Below, piece after piece: positions 12,401-22,176 of a stretch of 64,000 nt of DNA. Origin of the DNA: Protopterus annectens (lineage: Eukaryota > Chordata > Ceratodontiformes > Protopteridae); contig NC_056732.1 of NCBI RefSeq assembly GCF_019279795.1, forward strand, positions 1,073,829,540 to 1,073,893,539, given 5' to 3'. Both the position numbers and the translations under genes were made by a program. Every line of letters begins with the position of its first letter. The first letter of the stretch is position 1. The notes below the pieces were generated by a model. It saw only the letters and a list, made by a program, of their open reading frames with translations. It did not search any database and had not been told where the DNA came from.

Positions 12401-13428
12401 TCGAAGCACGATCCAGCCTGTGTATGTTGTACCCAGGTGGTAACACTTCATTGTCTTTAGTGTTAGGTTTTAACCAGGTTTCAGATAAACAGAGAATCTC
12501 AGGGGAGTGGACATCCAGAAGTGCATGCAATTCACGTACCTTGTTATTAATGCTTCTAATATTGAGATGACAGACTAGGAGAGAGTTAGTTGGCCTATTA
12601 ATTGTAGGTTTGTAGCTTAGATTGCAAGTAGAGGGGGTATGTGTATCTGAAGTGAGTGGGCCAGGGTTGGGTGAATATCACCACCAAGTATTAGGTTGAG
12701 TCTATACTTGGTGATGAACTTCAGGAATTTGTTTATTAGTTTGTGGTAGTGTTTGGATCTAGAGCTAATGTGCCTGGGGTTGAGATGTTGATAGACTGAA
12801 CAAGATGTTGGATAGGATCTGGTACTGTAAGTATGGTTGAAGGTGGAAGGATTTACAGCTGGGGTGATAGTATGGCCTTTTGGGACCTGAAATCCCGTGA
12901 GAAACTGGTTTTCATACAAGGTAAAGAGGTATGGTGTGAACAAGAGGGGTAGTAAAGAGGAGTATATCATTATCTGTGATTCAGCTAGTGAGTACTGTTT
13001 ACCTGGTGATGCAACACCAGAAGATAGAGTGGTGAGGTAAAGGTACTGGAAGGGGGATGGGAGAATGCCAGATGAAAGCTAATAGGTGCTATTAAAATAT
13101 AGGTAGTAGAATGGGGGTGGATGGAATTATCCCAGATGAAAGCAGATAGGATGTAGAAAGTGGGGGAGTGGCTATAGTACTATAAATTTAGAGGTACTGG
13201 GGGCGGGAGGGAATTGGGGGCAGGGAGGGAAGCGAAGAGAGCCCGAGCATAGCGGGGCTATTGCAGTTTACAAGGTTTCCTAAAGTGTCCTAAAGCTATA
13301 AGGTAAGTATTACAGCTCTTAATGTAAGAGTCAATTTACTTCAGTTACAGGGGAAGGAGGCAACCACTCAAGTAGAAACAGAGCCCTATGGCTGACCAAT
13401 ATTAATATTTTATTATTAAATATTAATA
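9492..13428 (-). mobile_element. L2-type LINE inserted in DIRS copy B leader
   Basis: On the minus strand the element runs from about 13428 (5') to 9492 (3'). The 3' tail is an (AAAAT)n repeat, visible on plus as ttttattttattttatttta near 9495-9515. Flanks aaattttaatt (9481-9491) and aaatattaatt (13429-13439) look like an 11-bp target duplication with one mismatch. The DIRS leader is continuous across it (gaaattttaa, then ttttttgagtttc), as in copy D at 21039-21055. The element carries an APE-type endonuclease and a reverse transcriptase; both are broken. Confidence 0.85.
9943..12970 (-). pseudogene. L2-type LINE ORF2 (endonuclease-RT), degraded
   Basis: Reading on minus, an N-terminal part at 12970-12617 ends in a stop. 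The APE endonuclease follows in the same frame: LLVCHLNIRSINNKVRELHA near 12590-12530, ILCLSETWLKP near 12505-12470, then GYNIHRLDRASRKGGGW near 12435-12385. The reverse transcriptase N-terminal segment occupies 11785-11183. The RT core (11055-9943, 370 codons) has QHGFRPHHSTTSAL, FLDISKAFDMVDHQLL, VPQGSILGPLLFSIFINDL, the active-site box QYADDSTL, and LGVIIDNNLNFDLHV. The RT core is open over its whole length, so the insertion is not ancient. The assignment to L2 rather than Rex1/CR1 rests on motif flavour and the tail. Confidence 0.85.
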
Positions 13429-13511
13429 AAATATTAATTTTTTGAGTTTCAAACCTGAAGTCTTCTAAAGCTAAGTACCCCGTTGCAGATTCTTTTTTCT
13501 TGCTCTAACCG

Positions 13512-15343
13512 ATGTCAGAAAAAGTTAACAATTGTCTTGCCTGTGGAAAGCAAACACCTCACAGAGATTTTCATTCTTGCTGTGTCACCTGTTTAGGCCC
13601 AGACCACAACGTTCCTTGCTGTCGGTTTTGTGCCTTGTTTAACACCCGAACTATTCGTTGTCGGGCTGTCCTTGTTGCTAAATTCTTTTGCTCTCGTTCT
13701 TCATATTCCAAAATGGCTTCGGTAAACAATCTGACTACCTATCTTCCAAATAAAGTAAGGATAAAGACAGAGAGAGACCACATAGGTCCAAAACTGCTGA
13801 CGACGCTTCCGTTAAGCTAGTCGCCAGTCCGCCGGTACTCAGTGAAGCGCCTTCGGAGCCCCGGATACCCGCTTCTACAGATACGTAGGCCTCTGCTGAG
13901 ACCCATTCGGAGTCCGGTATGCCGCAAGATGCTTCTTCGATTATGGAACCTGCGAATGTCTCTACCTTGGATGGGTCCAGAGCCGCTGTGCAGGCACCAG
14001 CTTCTGAGGGTGTATTCCGACCTTCCGATGTTTGTATTAAACAGACTACTTCGTTTCAGACTAAAACTACTGAGTTTCTCAGGCCCAGAGTTCACACTAC
14101 ACCTAGAAAACCTACGACCAAAGTGCATGCTCAAGCTCCCATGCCACAGAAACAAATGCTTAGAATGGCTGAAGACCTTATAACTCTAATTAGGGGAAGC
14201 CAGCCTTCCCCCTCTAAAAGACAAAGAATTGATTTTCCCTTCTGATTCTACAGACCATGAGTCCGATGACTGTGATTTGTCTGATTACCAGGACATACCC
14301 TTATCTACCTATAAGGATTCAGATGCAGAGGATTCCATTCCCTATGCCTTCCCTCCAGAGGACTTTTCTTTTAGTGAAACCTTGCATACCTTAAGAGAGC
14401 ATTTCAGCTGGGAATGCCAGGACTACCCACAGTCCAAAAAGAGACTCGGAGAATTTTTAGAGTTGCCTCAGCAAAGGCCTCTAGCTATACCCCTGACCTG
14501 AATATTGTAGATGATATTTTCATGGAATCCAGTCTTACTCCTGATACTTTACTCCTGATACTTTACCACCAGCTCCTAGAAAGCCTGACGGGTACTACAG
14601 GGTACCTGACTCATAAATTTCTCTAAGAATCCCACTGTGGATCCAGAGACCATTTCCCATGGTACCTAAAGGTATGGCTACTGCAGCCAAAAAAACCTAC
14701 CCTTTCGGACAGGGATTTGAGGGCTTTAGACAGATGGGGCAAGAAGGTATATACCTCTGCAACTCTTGCCATCAGGGCTTTAAATTGCCAGTTTCACATG
14801 TTGAAGTACCAGCAGCATATTATGGAACTAATTAAACAAAAAATGTTGTTGCTTCCAGATTTTGCAGAAAATAAAGATTTACAAGAGTTAATGCATTCTA
14901 CAAACCCAAGTCAGTAAACATACTTTGCCGTGTGATTTTGATGCCTTAGAGGCATCTTGCAGGGCTGCTGTCACTGGGTCTGTACTGAGAATGGCTGAAG
15001 GAACAAATCTAGCCAGACCATGTCAAAGCAAAATTACTAGATTCTCCATTAAACCAGGAACGTTTGTTTGGCACAAAAGCAGAAGAGGTTCTTAAAAAGA
15101 TGGAGGAAAAAGCTAAATCTATGCAAACTGTTAAAGATTTCTTATAGGTACAGCCACCTAGATTCAGTAGAGATTGGTCTTCTACAAACTGGTCCTTTCC
15201 AGTCCCTACCAAGTTCCAAACCCAGGGGCAACAGACCACCAAGGCTACAGTCTCAGGATACGCAGAGATCTAAACAATGGAGTGCTCCCCCCTCAAAAAC
15301 AGGGAGTGGTAAGCCACCCCCTTATGGAAAAAATTCACAATGA
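13512..15343 (+). pseudogene. DIRS copy B gag-like protein, degraded
   Basis: The start is the ATG in accgatgtcag at 13512, the position and context used by copies C and D. The N-terminal zinc module is intact (CLACGKQTPHRDFHS, CVTCLGPDHNVPCCRFC). The first frame stops at about 13818; the next pieces lie in other frames (13919-14245, 14229-14501, 14717-14917, 15068-15343). The acidic motif YKDSDAEDSIPYAF and the conserved SETLHTLREHFSWECQDY are present. The LAP2alpha-like domain is damaged (an indel at CDFDALEASCRAAV, and RRHAW lost). The basic tail ends with GKNSQ and a stop at 15341-15343. Confidence 0.82.
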
Positions 15344-17243
15344 CTTGCCTATCATCCTTCCCAGCCATGCCCAAGTACTTACACCCCTAGGAGGAAAACT
15401 CGCCCTGCATGCAAAAAACTGGATGTCCATTACCTAGGACCGATGGGTCCTAAACATTGTATCTCAGGGATACAGATTCTACTTCCAGTCCACTGCCAAC
15501 CCCAAGTGGGTTGCCAGACCTTCCTCCAAACCAGTGGTCAGAGGCTCAAAAACAAGTACTTTCTCTTCTCAGTATCAGGGCTATTCAGCCTGTTCCAATA
15601 GAGCAGAAGGACAGGGTTTCTACCCAAGACTGTTCCTGGTGCCCAGAAAAGAGGGCTGTTGGCGCCCTATCCTGGGCCTGTCCATTATCAACACCTTCCT
15701 GGTGGTCCCAAAATTCAAAATGCTTACACTACAACAGCTGCTTCCTATGCTAGCCAAGGACTCCTGGCTAATCACCCTAGACCTAAAAGCTTATCTGCAC
15801 ATCCCGATAAGGGAATCTTGCAGGAAATATCTAAGTTTCAGGGCAGGCTCTATGCACCATCAGTTCTTTGCACTTCCCTTTGGCTTATCTACTGCGCCCA
15901 GGGTATTCACAAAGTGCCGGCTCCAGCCGTTGCATACTGCAGGCAGAGAAATATTAAAATTTATCCATACTTGGACGATTGCCTGATTCAGGTGGACAGT
16001 CAGGAATTGCTACTTCAGCACCTGGCATTTGTAAAGAGACTTCTAACTCCTCTGGGGTACACCATCAACGAAAGAAATCACATCTGGTGTCCAGCCAAAA
16101 AATTGTATTCCTGGGAGCAAGCTTGAACACAACTTCCCAGATGGCATTCCTTACTCCAGAAAAGCAGGTTTATTTGACAAACTACTTCAAACTAATTGCC
16201 ACCAGAACCCAGCTATCTGCAAGAAAAATACTGCAAGCCCTAGGGTTCATGGCCTCGTGCATTCTACTAATTCCATATGCAAGACTGCATATGAGGAAAC
16301 TTCAGTGGTACTTAAAAAGTCTCTGGTGCCAACATTCTCAGGACCTGGAAACAATTATTCCGATCATTCCTCGTCTAAGGGCAGAGTTCCTTTGGTGGAT
16401 AGAGGCTTGCAACCACAACAAGGAACTCCCTTTCATTCAACCCCTCGCTGCCCAAACCCTGACAACAGATGCATCGGACTATATTTGGGGGGCTCACATG
16501 GCTGGCAAATGCATTCAAGGCAAATGGAGCCCAGGATAAATTCACCTACATATCAATCAAAAAGAAATGTTAACTGTACAGAATGCTTCAACAGCCTTCA
16601 AATACCTTATCCTTCCAGGACAACTCTTGATAAAGACAGACAACACCACAGTTATGTGGTGCATAAACAAGCAGGGGGGAACTCATTCCCACTCGCTCTG
16701 CAGATTAGCCATGGCCCTGTGGAACACAGCCTTGAGCAACCAAGTGCACCTGCAAGCTCATTTCTTGCCAGGCAAACAAAATTCACAGGCAGACTACTTA
16801 AGCAGAAATCTACTGGACCCACACGAGTGGAAACTTGAACCCAACTCATTCAAACTTCTAACCCACAGGTGGGAGACACTAGAGGTGGACCTCTTTGCCT
16901 CCCCCCAAAACCATCAATTGAGCAAATTTTGCACCAGAAATCCCCACAACCAAGCATGGAAAGTAGATGCCCTATCCTTTACATGGGACAACCTCTCAAT
17001 TGATGCCTTTCCCACCTGCTCCTCCTCTCAGAAGTGCTACTCAAGATCAAACAGGGCAAACCAAGGACAATCCTTATAGCACCAGACTGGCCCCGCCAGC
17101 ACTGGTATCCACTCCTACGCAGTTTGGTAGCAGTGCTAGCCTGGCACCTACATCAGACCCCCTCCCTAATGTCCCAGCAGGAGGGACAGATTTTGCATCC
17201 TCAGCTGCAAACCCTGAACCTTGCAGCCTAGCTTATTCCCTGA
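15344..17243 (+). pseudogene. DIRS copy B RT-RNase H polyprotein, degraded
   Basis: RT pieces are LFLVPRKEGCWRPIL near 15625-15670, ITLDLKAYLHIPI near 15770-15810 (one Glu codon lost after LDLK), FALPFGLSTAPRVFTK near 15865-15915 and an intact YPYLDDCLIQVDS near 15965-16003. RNase H shows TTDASDYIWGAH near 16460-16495, the Glu in NQKEML, KTDNTTVMWCINKQGGTHSH near 16633-16690 and LSRNLLDPHEW near 16797-16830. The methyltransferase-like tail has EVDLFASPQNHQL and ILIAPDWPRQHWYPLLRSL. Frameshifts near 15660, 15960 and 16130 break it. The end is LAYSL, stop 17241-17243. Confidence 0.83.
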
Positions 17244-18270
17244 ATACACCACCAGCAACCCTCAGCAAACAGGTGCTGGATGTCATCCTTGAGGCCAAAA
17301 GGCCTAGTACTAGGAAATCCTGTTCAGAAAAATGGAAAAGATACTGTTCTTGGAGCCAGTCTCAAAGAAAGGACACTGCCGTGCCCACCTTACCTCAAAT
17401 CCTAGATTACCTAGCAGAGCTGCTCCACAAAGGCCTATCCTTCTCTTCTATTAATATTCATGCCTCTGCCATGTCAGCTCATTATAATACTGAGCCCACC
17501 TCTCTTCTCTCACCCTCTGGTCAAAAAGTTCCTGAGAGGAGCTAACAATTTAAGACCCCTGAGGAGAGCTCCCACCCCTGCCTGGGACCTTTAACTTTGT
17601 AGTAGAGAAGCTCACGCTTCCCCCTTTTGAACCTGCTGCTACAGCACTGTTAAAATTCCGATCTTGGAAAACAGCCTTACTTCTAGCCATGACTTCATAA
17701 AGAAGAATGTCTGAATTACAGGCACTAATGGCTGTGGAACCCTTCATTATTTTCCATGCTGACAGGGTTTCCCCTCAGGACTAACCCATCTTTTATGCCC
17801 AAGGTGGTATCCAGTGTGATTCTAAACCAATCCATCCATTTACCAACCTTTTTCCCTAATCCTCAGAATAAAGGGGAAAGGATCCTGCACTCCTTGGACG
17901 TGAAAAGGCAACTCAGGTTCTACCTTGACAGGACTAAGCCTTTCAGAAAATCTGACCAGCTGCTAGTCAGCTTTGCTACAGGTGCAGAGGGCAAGGCCAT
18001 TTCAAAGAAAACCATTTCCAAATGGATAGCACACTGCATCCATTTCTGCTACAAACACCATGGAAAACCTACTCCACTGGGGATCAGAACTCATTCCACT
18101 AGGGCTACCTCAACCTCTACAGCATTTCTCAGTGGAGTCCCTACCCAGGGACATCCTGGAAGCTGAAACCTGGAGTTCTGTACACACCTTCACCAAGCAT
18201 TACCATTTACCTATTTTTCTAAATCCAGAGCTGGATTTGCCACAGCAGTCTTACAAGGCGTGCTAGCCAG
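17240..18270 (+). pseudogene. DIRS copy B tyrosine recombinase, degraded
   Basis: Pieces visible are KQVLDVILEAKRPSTRKSC near 17265-17320, EKWKRYCSW, ILDYLAELLHKGLSFSSINI near 17400-17460, RRMSELQALMAVEPFIIF near 17700-17755 (a stop codon replaces a residue just before RR), PSFMPKVVSSVILNQSIHL, FYLDRTKPFRKSDQLLVSF, and HSTRATSTSTAFLSGV near 18090-18140. A frameshift follows, with TKHYHLPIFLN in another frame near 18193-18225. All four catalytic positions (R, HxxR, Y) can be seen, but in three frames. The usual terminator is missing: the sequence runs from LQGVLASP directly into the duplicated RNase H block at 18284. Confidence 0.82.
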
Positions 18271-18283
18271 CCCTACTACTACT

Positions 18284-18534
18284 TGGAAAGTGGATGCCCT
18301 ATCCTTTACATGGGAAAACCTCTCAATTTATGCCTTTCCCCCCGTGCCTCTCCTCTCAAAAGTACTACTCAAGATCAAACGGGACAAACCAAGGACAATC
18401 CTTATTGCACCGGACTGGCCCCGCCAGCACTGGTATCCACTCCTATGCAGTTTGGCAGCAGTGCCACCCTGGCACCTACATCAGACCCCCTCCCTAATGT
18501 CCCAGCAGGAGGGACAGATTTTGCATCCTCAGCT
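18284..18534 (+). repeat. Ectopic ~250-bp duplicate of the RNase H/MT-like end in copy B
   Basis: This block repeats 16957-17206 of the same element with roughly 95% identity, in the same orientation. It encodes WKVDALSFTWENLS to APDWPRQHWYPLL again, placed between the recombinase end and the ICR. No other copy has it. The right junction is at cctcagct: the source continues gcaaacc, while here the sequence continues ttgggaatcaaccc, the normal pre-ICR sequence. The short shared agct suggests a template switch during reverse transcription. Confidence 0.85.
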
Positions 18535-18655
18535 TTGGGAATCAACCCAAGTGTGATGACTGCAACAGTGAAACATGAAGGACATAGTACAGTTGTGTAC
18601 ACTTACCATAAATATAGATGTTCGAGTGTATTCACTGTTGCAGTCCTGGTTACCC
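18535..18655 (+). repeat. DIRS copy B internal complementary region
   Basis: The left half (aacccaagtgtgatgactgc to gaaggacat) is the complement of the left terminus. The right half (agtacagttgtgtacactta and on to gttgcagtcctgg) is the complement of the right terminus at 18955-19011. This is the DIRS arrangement in which the ICR templates the joining of the element ends into a circle. It is followed by the family's pyrimidine-rich spacer ccctccctccagcccc. Confidence 0.88.
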
Positions 18656-18794
18656 TCCCTCCAGCCCCCTGACTATTCTATCCTTTCTACCTATCCTGTT
18701 TTTGGCCATATCTTATGGCTGTGGTATTTACTTTTTACTGGAGGTGTTCCACACCATGTAATTGCTTCCTATTTTGGGGGCTCCTGGCATCTGG

Positions 18795-19011
18795 GGCAAG
18801 AAAAAACTGAAGTAATGGCGTCGGCTGCATGTTTTATACCCCTGACAACCTGACATCATGGAAGAGGCGACAGCATCCAATGCAGAAATCCCAAGACTCT
18901 GGTATTCAGGCTGACTGAGGGCTACCTGCAGGCAGATAACCCTAGTGTGATGACTGCAACAGTGAATATACTCGAACATCTACATTTATGATAAGTGTAC
19001 ACAACTGTACT
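18795..19011 (-). repeat. DIRS copy B right inverted terminal repeat
   Basis: Inverted copy of 9257-9440 with its own outer ~45 bases (actcgaacatctacatttat, then gataagtgtacacaactgtact in part). It carries the inverted TATA (ttttataccc at about 18832-18841), so an antisense promoter would point into the element. Confidence 0.87.
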
Positions 19012-19413
19012 TTGTGTACACTTGCCATACATTTAGATGTTCAAGTGTATTCACTGTTGTAGTCCTGGTTTCCCTCCCTCCATCCCCTTTGTCACTCTCT
19101 CTTCCTGTCTCCTTACAGTGATTTGTTTGGTATTTACTTTCTACTGGTGGTGTTCTTCCACCATAACCTAGCCCCCTATTGGGGGGCTCCTGACAGGGCA
19201 AGAAAAACTGATGTAATGGCGTTGGCTGCCAGATTTTATACCACTGACGACCTGACGTCAGTCCTGGAGTGACAGCAACCGACGCAGAAATACTAAGCCT
19301 CTGGTATTCGGGCCGACTGAGGGCTACCCCTGGCAGGGTAACCCAAATGTGATGACTGCAACACTGAATACACTCGAGCATCTACATTTAGGGTAAGTGT
19401 ACACAACTGTACT
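19012..19413 (+). repeat. DIRS copy A ICR right half and right inverted terminal repeat
   Basis: Bases 19012-19075 (ttgtgtacacttgccatac and on to gtagtcctgg) complete copy A's ICR. After ccctccctcc the right ITR runs 19197-19413, with an intact TGACGTCA near 19254 and inverted TATA (ttttatacc near 19233). It pairs specifically with copy A's left ITR (ggtattcgggccgactgagg). The right edge is caactgtact at 19413. Confidence 0.88.
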
Positions 19414-20811
19414 TTAGTAGTTATGGTTTCAGTCAGTGGTGCTGTTAAAAGTATCAGTCTTATAGTTGCAGGTCATAGCACTTAACATTTTTAGCTGTTC
19501 TAGCTAGTACCACTAGACTAGAACACATGGCAAGTTATGAATGTGATCTTAGAGGTATAATTTGTAAGGAATAAAATATGTTAGAGAGACTGCCATCTTG
19601 ACTTGCTCACAGAAGTGCTGCCTAATGTAACAATGTCTCTCCAATACTTACTAGAAAATACTTTTCCAAGTGGATTATTAGCTGCATTTTTTTTTTTTTT
19701 TTTACTATCAGAGAACTAACTGCACGTTGAAGCAAATGAGGTCAAAGGTTACTCTACATAAGCATGTCTGCTTGTAATGCATTGTTCAAGAATCTTTCTA
19801 TTGTAAGCATCTGCACCACTGTCATTTGGTCCTCAGTGTTTACTGCCGCAAAGCATACTTCCAGAATAAGCCGTATGAATTGTGGTTATTAGGTTGTCCT
19901 TTACCAAGTCCCAGTTGTATGAATTTAGTGCATAGAATTCAGCCCAGTTATTGAGCCTTCAAGGATGGTCCCCAGTGTTAGGTTTAAGAGACAAGTTTTA
20001 CCCAGTCAGATGACACATTATCTTGGATTTAAAAATGTAAATAGCTGTGTATTTCAGTAGATATGCAGAAGTCATAACAATTTTTAATTATGTAAAGTTG
20101 TTGATGGTTGTTTACTGACTGCTTCCTTCAGAAGTTGCATTATATCAAAAATGGACCAGAAATGTCTGAACATTCTGCAGCTTATTTTAATAGGGAAGAC
20201 AAGCTCTCTTTGTCTTTGAAATATGTCTAACCTCTGTTGAATGTACTTCACCACAACTACTGTTGCCCTTTTTTTCTTTCTTTTTATCTGGAAGTGTTAT
20301 TTGAACTTTGGGAAGTCCTGGCTGGCAGATGAACCTACATCAAAGTATTTGGATTATAGACTTGTTGGACTTTATTTACATCATAAGACTTTAGTTGTCA
20401 ACCATAAGTAATTGGAAATGAAATCAACAGATGCAATTAACAGTTTTTGTCATTAGATCACTTGCATGAATTACTATTATGTCCCTTTCTTTGCAGCTGA
20501 AATACTGTTATATATTTGAGATCATTGTTATGACTGGTGTCTTATTGCATTAGTAAAGGTTATCCTCACAATAGTGGAGTGACTGTTGTTGACTCTTTTA
20601 AAAAGAGAGGCTCTTTGGCTGTCGTGTGTTTGTAACATATAGGTAGTTGTCCCATTGGAAGAGTGATCAGTAACCGAGGTCTTGCTATGAGATTAGTAGT
20701 CTGAGCCAGAGTCCTGTAAGTGCAGTTAAGGGGTGCTGTCACACAAAGGGTACTAGTAGCCCTCCTGAAAAATATAGTGAGTATAAGTAAGTAAGTTTGG
20801 TTAAATCTCAG
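19414..20811. other. no gene recognised
   Basis: This stretch between DIRS copies A and D is AT-rich, with a T run near 19688-19703 and no long open frame or conserved exon. It is probably intron of MYD88 by position. I see nothing else in it. Confidence 0.5.
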
Positions 20812-20985
20812 ATGTTCTTCGTGTTTCACTGTTGCAGTCATTGCATTTGGGTTAGCTGCTTGCAGGTAGCCCTCAGTCGGCCTGATTAACAAAATCTTGG
20901 GTCCTGCGTCGGCTGCTGTCCCTTCTTTCATGACGTCAGGGGTATAAAACATGCAGCCGATGCCATTACATCAGTCTTTCTTCCC
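20812..20985 (+). repeat. DIRS copy D left inverted terminal repeat
   Basis: Inverted partner of 31737-31950. It contains a full CRE-type palindrome TGACGTCA (20931-20938) just upstream of a TATA box (tataaaa, 20943-20949), about 131 bp from the edge. It ends near tctttcttccca. Confidence 0.87.
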
Positions 20986-21122
20986 ATGCGGTGCCCGAAG
21001 CAGAAGCATTTCGCAAGTGCCGATCGTCCGACTCTGGAAATTTTCATTTTTGAGTTTCAGAACCGAAGTCTTCAACTAAAGCTAAGTATCCCGTTGGGGA
21101 AACTTTTTCTTGCTCTTTACCG

Positions 21123-21864
21123 ATGTCAATAAAAGTTAATAATTGCATTACTTGTGGAAAGGAAATACCTCATAAAGATTTTCATTTGTACTGTATTCCT
21201 TGCCTAGGCGCTGACCACTACGTTCCTTGCTGTCGGTTTTGTGCTTTATTTAATCAGTGCACTATCCATCGTCTGTATATTTTCGCCTCTAAATATTTCG
21301 GTTCTTGGTTTAATTATCCAGAAATGTCGTCGGTTAGCCATCCGACTACTGGGATTCTGAAAAAATGCAAAGATAAAGACAGAGACAAGCCACCGAGGTC
21401 CAAAACTGCCGACGACGCTTCTCCTAAGCCAGTCGCCAGTTCGCCGGTACTCAGTGAGACGCTTTCGCAGCCCCTGATACCCGCTACTTCTGATTCGCAG
21501 GCCTCTACCGAGACCCATTTGGGTTACGGTATGCCGTGAGATGCTTCAGCTATGGAACCCACTGATGTCTCTACCTTGGATGGGTCTGGAACTGCTGTGC
21601 AGGCACCGGCTTCTTAGGGTGTATTCAGGCCTACGGACTTGCATATTAAACCGACGCCTCCTTCTTTACTTAGGGCTAAATCTCGATCCATGCCTAAAAA
21701 AACGATGCCCAGGCCACATGCTCAGGCCTCTATGCCTAAAAAACAAATGATAAGAATGGCTGAAGATCTGATAACTCTAATCAGGGGTAGCCAACTCCCC
21801 CCCCCCCCTTCCAAGAGGCCTAGGACTGAAGTTGAGTATGAATCTTCTGATCAGGATTCTGTTG
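21123..21864 (+). pseudogene. DIRS copy D gag-like protein, 5' part
   Basis: Starts at the conserved accgATG. The zinc module is intact (CITCGKEIPHKDFHLY, CIPCLGADHYVPCCRFC). Stops lie at 21538-21540 and near 21617. The frame resumes at 21639 (KSRSMPKKTMPRPHAQAS, then MIRMAEDLITLIRGSQL) and runs to ESSDQDSV, where copy C interrupts at 21864/21865. A long C run near 21797-21807 lies in the RGSQ linker. The 3' part continues at 27434. Confidence 0.85.
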
Positions 21865-22048
21865 ATGTTCATCGTGCATACAGCTGCAGTCATAACAGAT
21901 GGGTTCTCCTGCCGTCAGGCGGGTCCTCGGTCGGCCGAATTCCAAAGTCTAGGTCCGGCGTCGGTTGTCGTCGCCTCTTCACTGACGTCAGTGTGACAGG
22001 GGTATAAAAGAACCAGCTGACGCCATTTTCTTCAGTCTTTCTTGCCGC
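21865..22048 (+). repeat. DIRS copy C left inverted terminal repeat
   Basis: Inverted partner of 27221-27433. CpG-rich, with TGACGTCA at 21983-21990 and the TATA box at 22003-22010. The outer bases atgttcatcgtgcat are mirrored in the ICR at 26968-26984. Confidence 0.9.
21983..22010 (+). promoter_or_regulatory. CRE-like site and TATA box in copy C left ITR
   Basis: A perfect TGACGTCA palindrome at 21983-21990 lies just upstream of tataaaag at 22003-22010. The gag ATG is about 165 bp downstream. The same pair, in the same order, occurs in copy D, and in decayed form in A, B and E. This is the likely sense promoter; the right ITR repeats it in inverse orientation. Promoter activity is inference from motif spacing. 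Confidence 0.55.
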
Positions 22049-22176
22049 GCGGTGCCCGAAGCAGAAGCAGTTCGCAAGTGCCGGTCGGCCAGCTCCTGAG
22101 ATTACGAATATTTCTCAACCGAAGACTTCCTGAAAGGTAAGTACCCTGTTGGGGAAACTTTTCTTGCCTCAGACCG

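Larger units (their letters stand above)
9257..19011 (+). mobile_element. DIRS retrotransposon copy B (inserted in copy A; itself split by an L2 LINE)
   Basis: The left edge is atgttcttcgtg at 9257 and the right edge is caactgtact at 19011. Copy A's ICR resumes without loss or duplication. The interior is left ITR, [L2 insertion 9492-13428], gag, RT-RNase H, tyrosine recombinase, an extra ~250-bp duplicated block, ICR and right ITR. Left and right ITRs match each other (ccatgatgtcag against its complement; tcttgggatttctgc against its complement), which pairs them unambiguously. All ORFs are disrupted. Confidence 0.9.
4136..19413 (+). mobile_element. DIRS retrotransposon copy A (split by copy B)
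   Basis: Copy A occupies 4136-9256 and 19012-19413, and copy B sits between the two parts. The order is left ITR, gag, RT-RNase H, tyrosine recombinase, ICR left half, [copy B], ICR right half, right ITR. The two ITRs are inverted copies sharing a subtype sequence (gaataccagaggc on the left, its complement on the right). The left edge is set at atgttcttcatg and the right edge at caactgtact, because the ICR is the reverse complement of these two ends joined. Flanks are tttacag and ttagtag, with no target duplication. All three ORFs carry stops and frameshifts, and both RT and recombinase have lost catalytic residues, so the copy is dead. Confidence 0.9.

Noticed and set aside
21123-21539. Host zinc-finger gene
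   Set aside because: The CxxC module is shared by all five DIRS gag genes and sits at the same place after the ITR, so it belongs to the retrotransposon.
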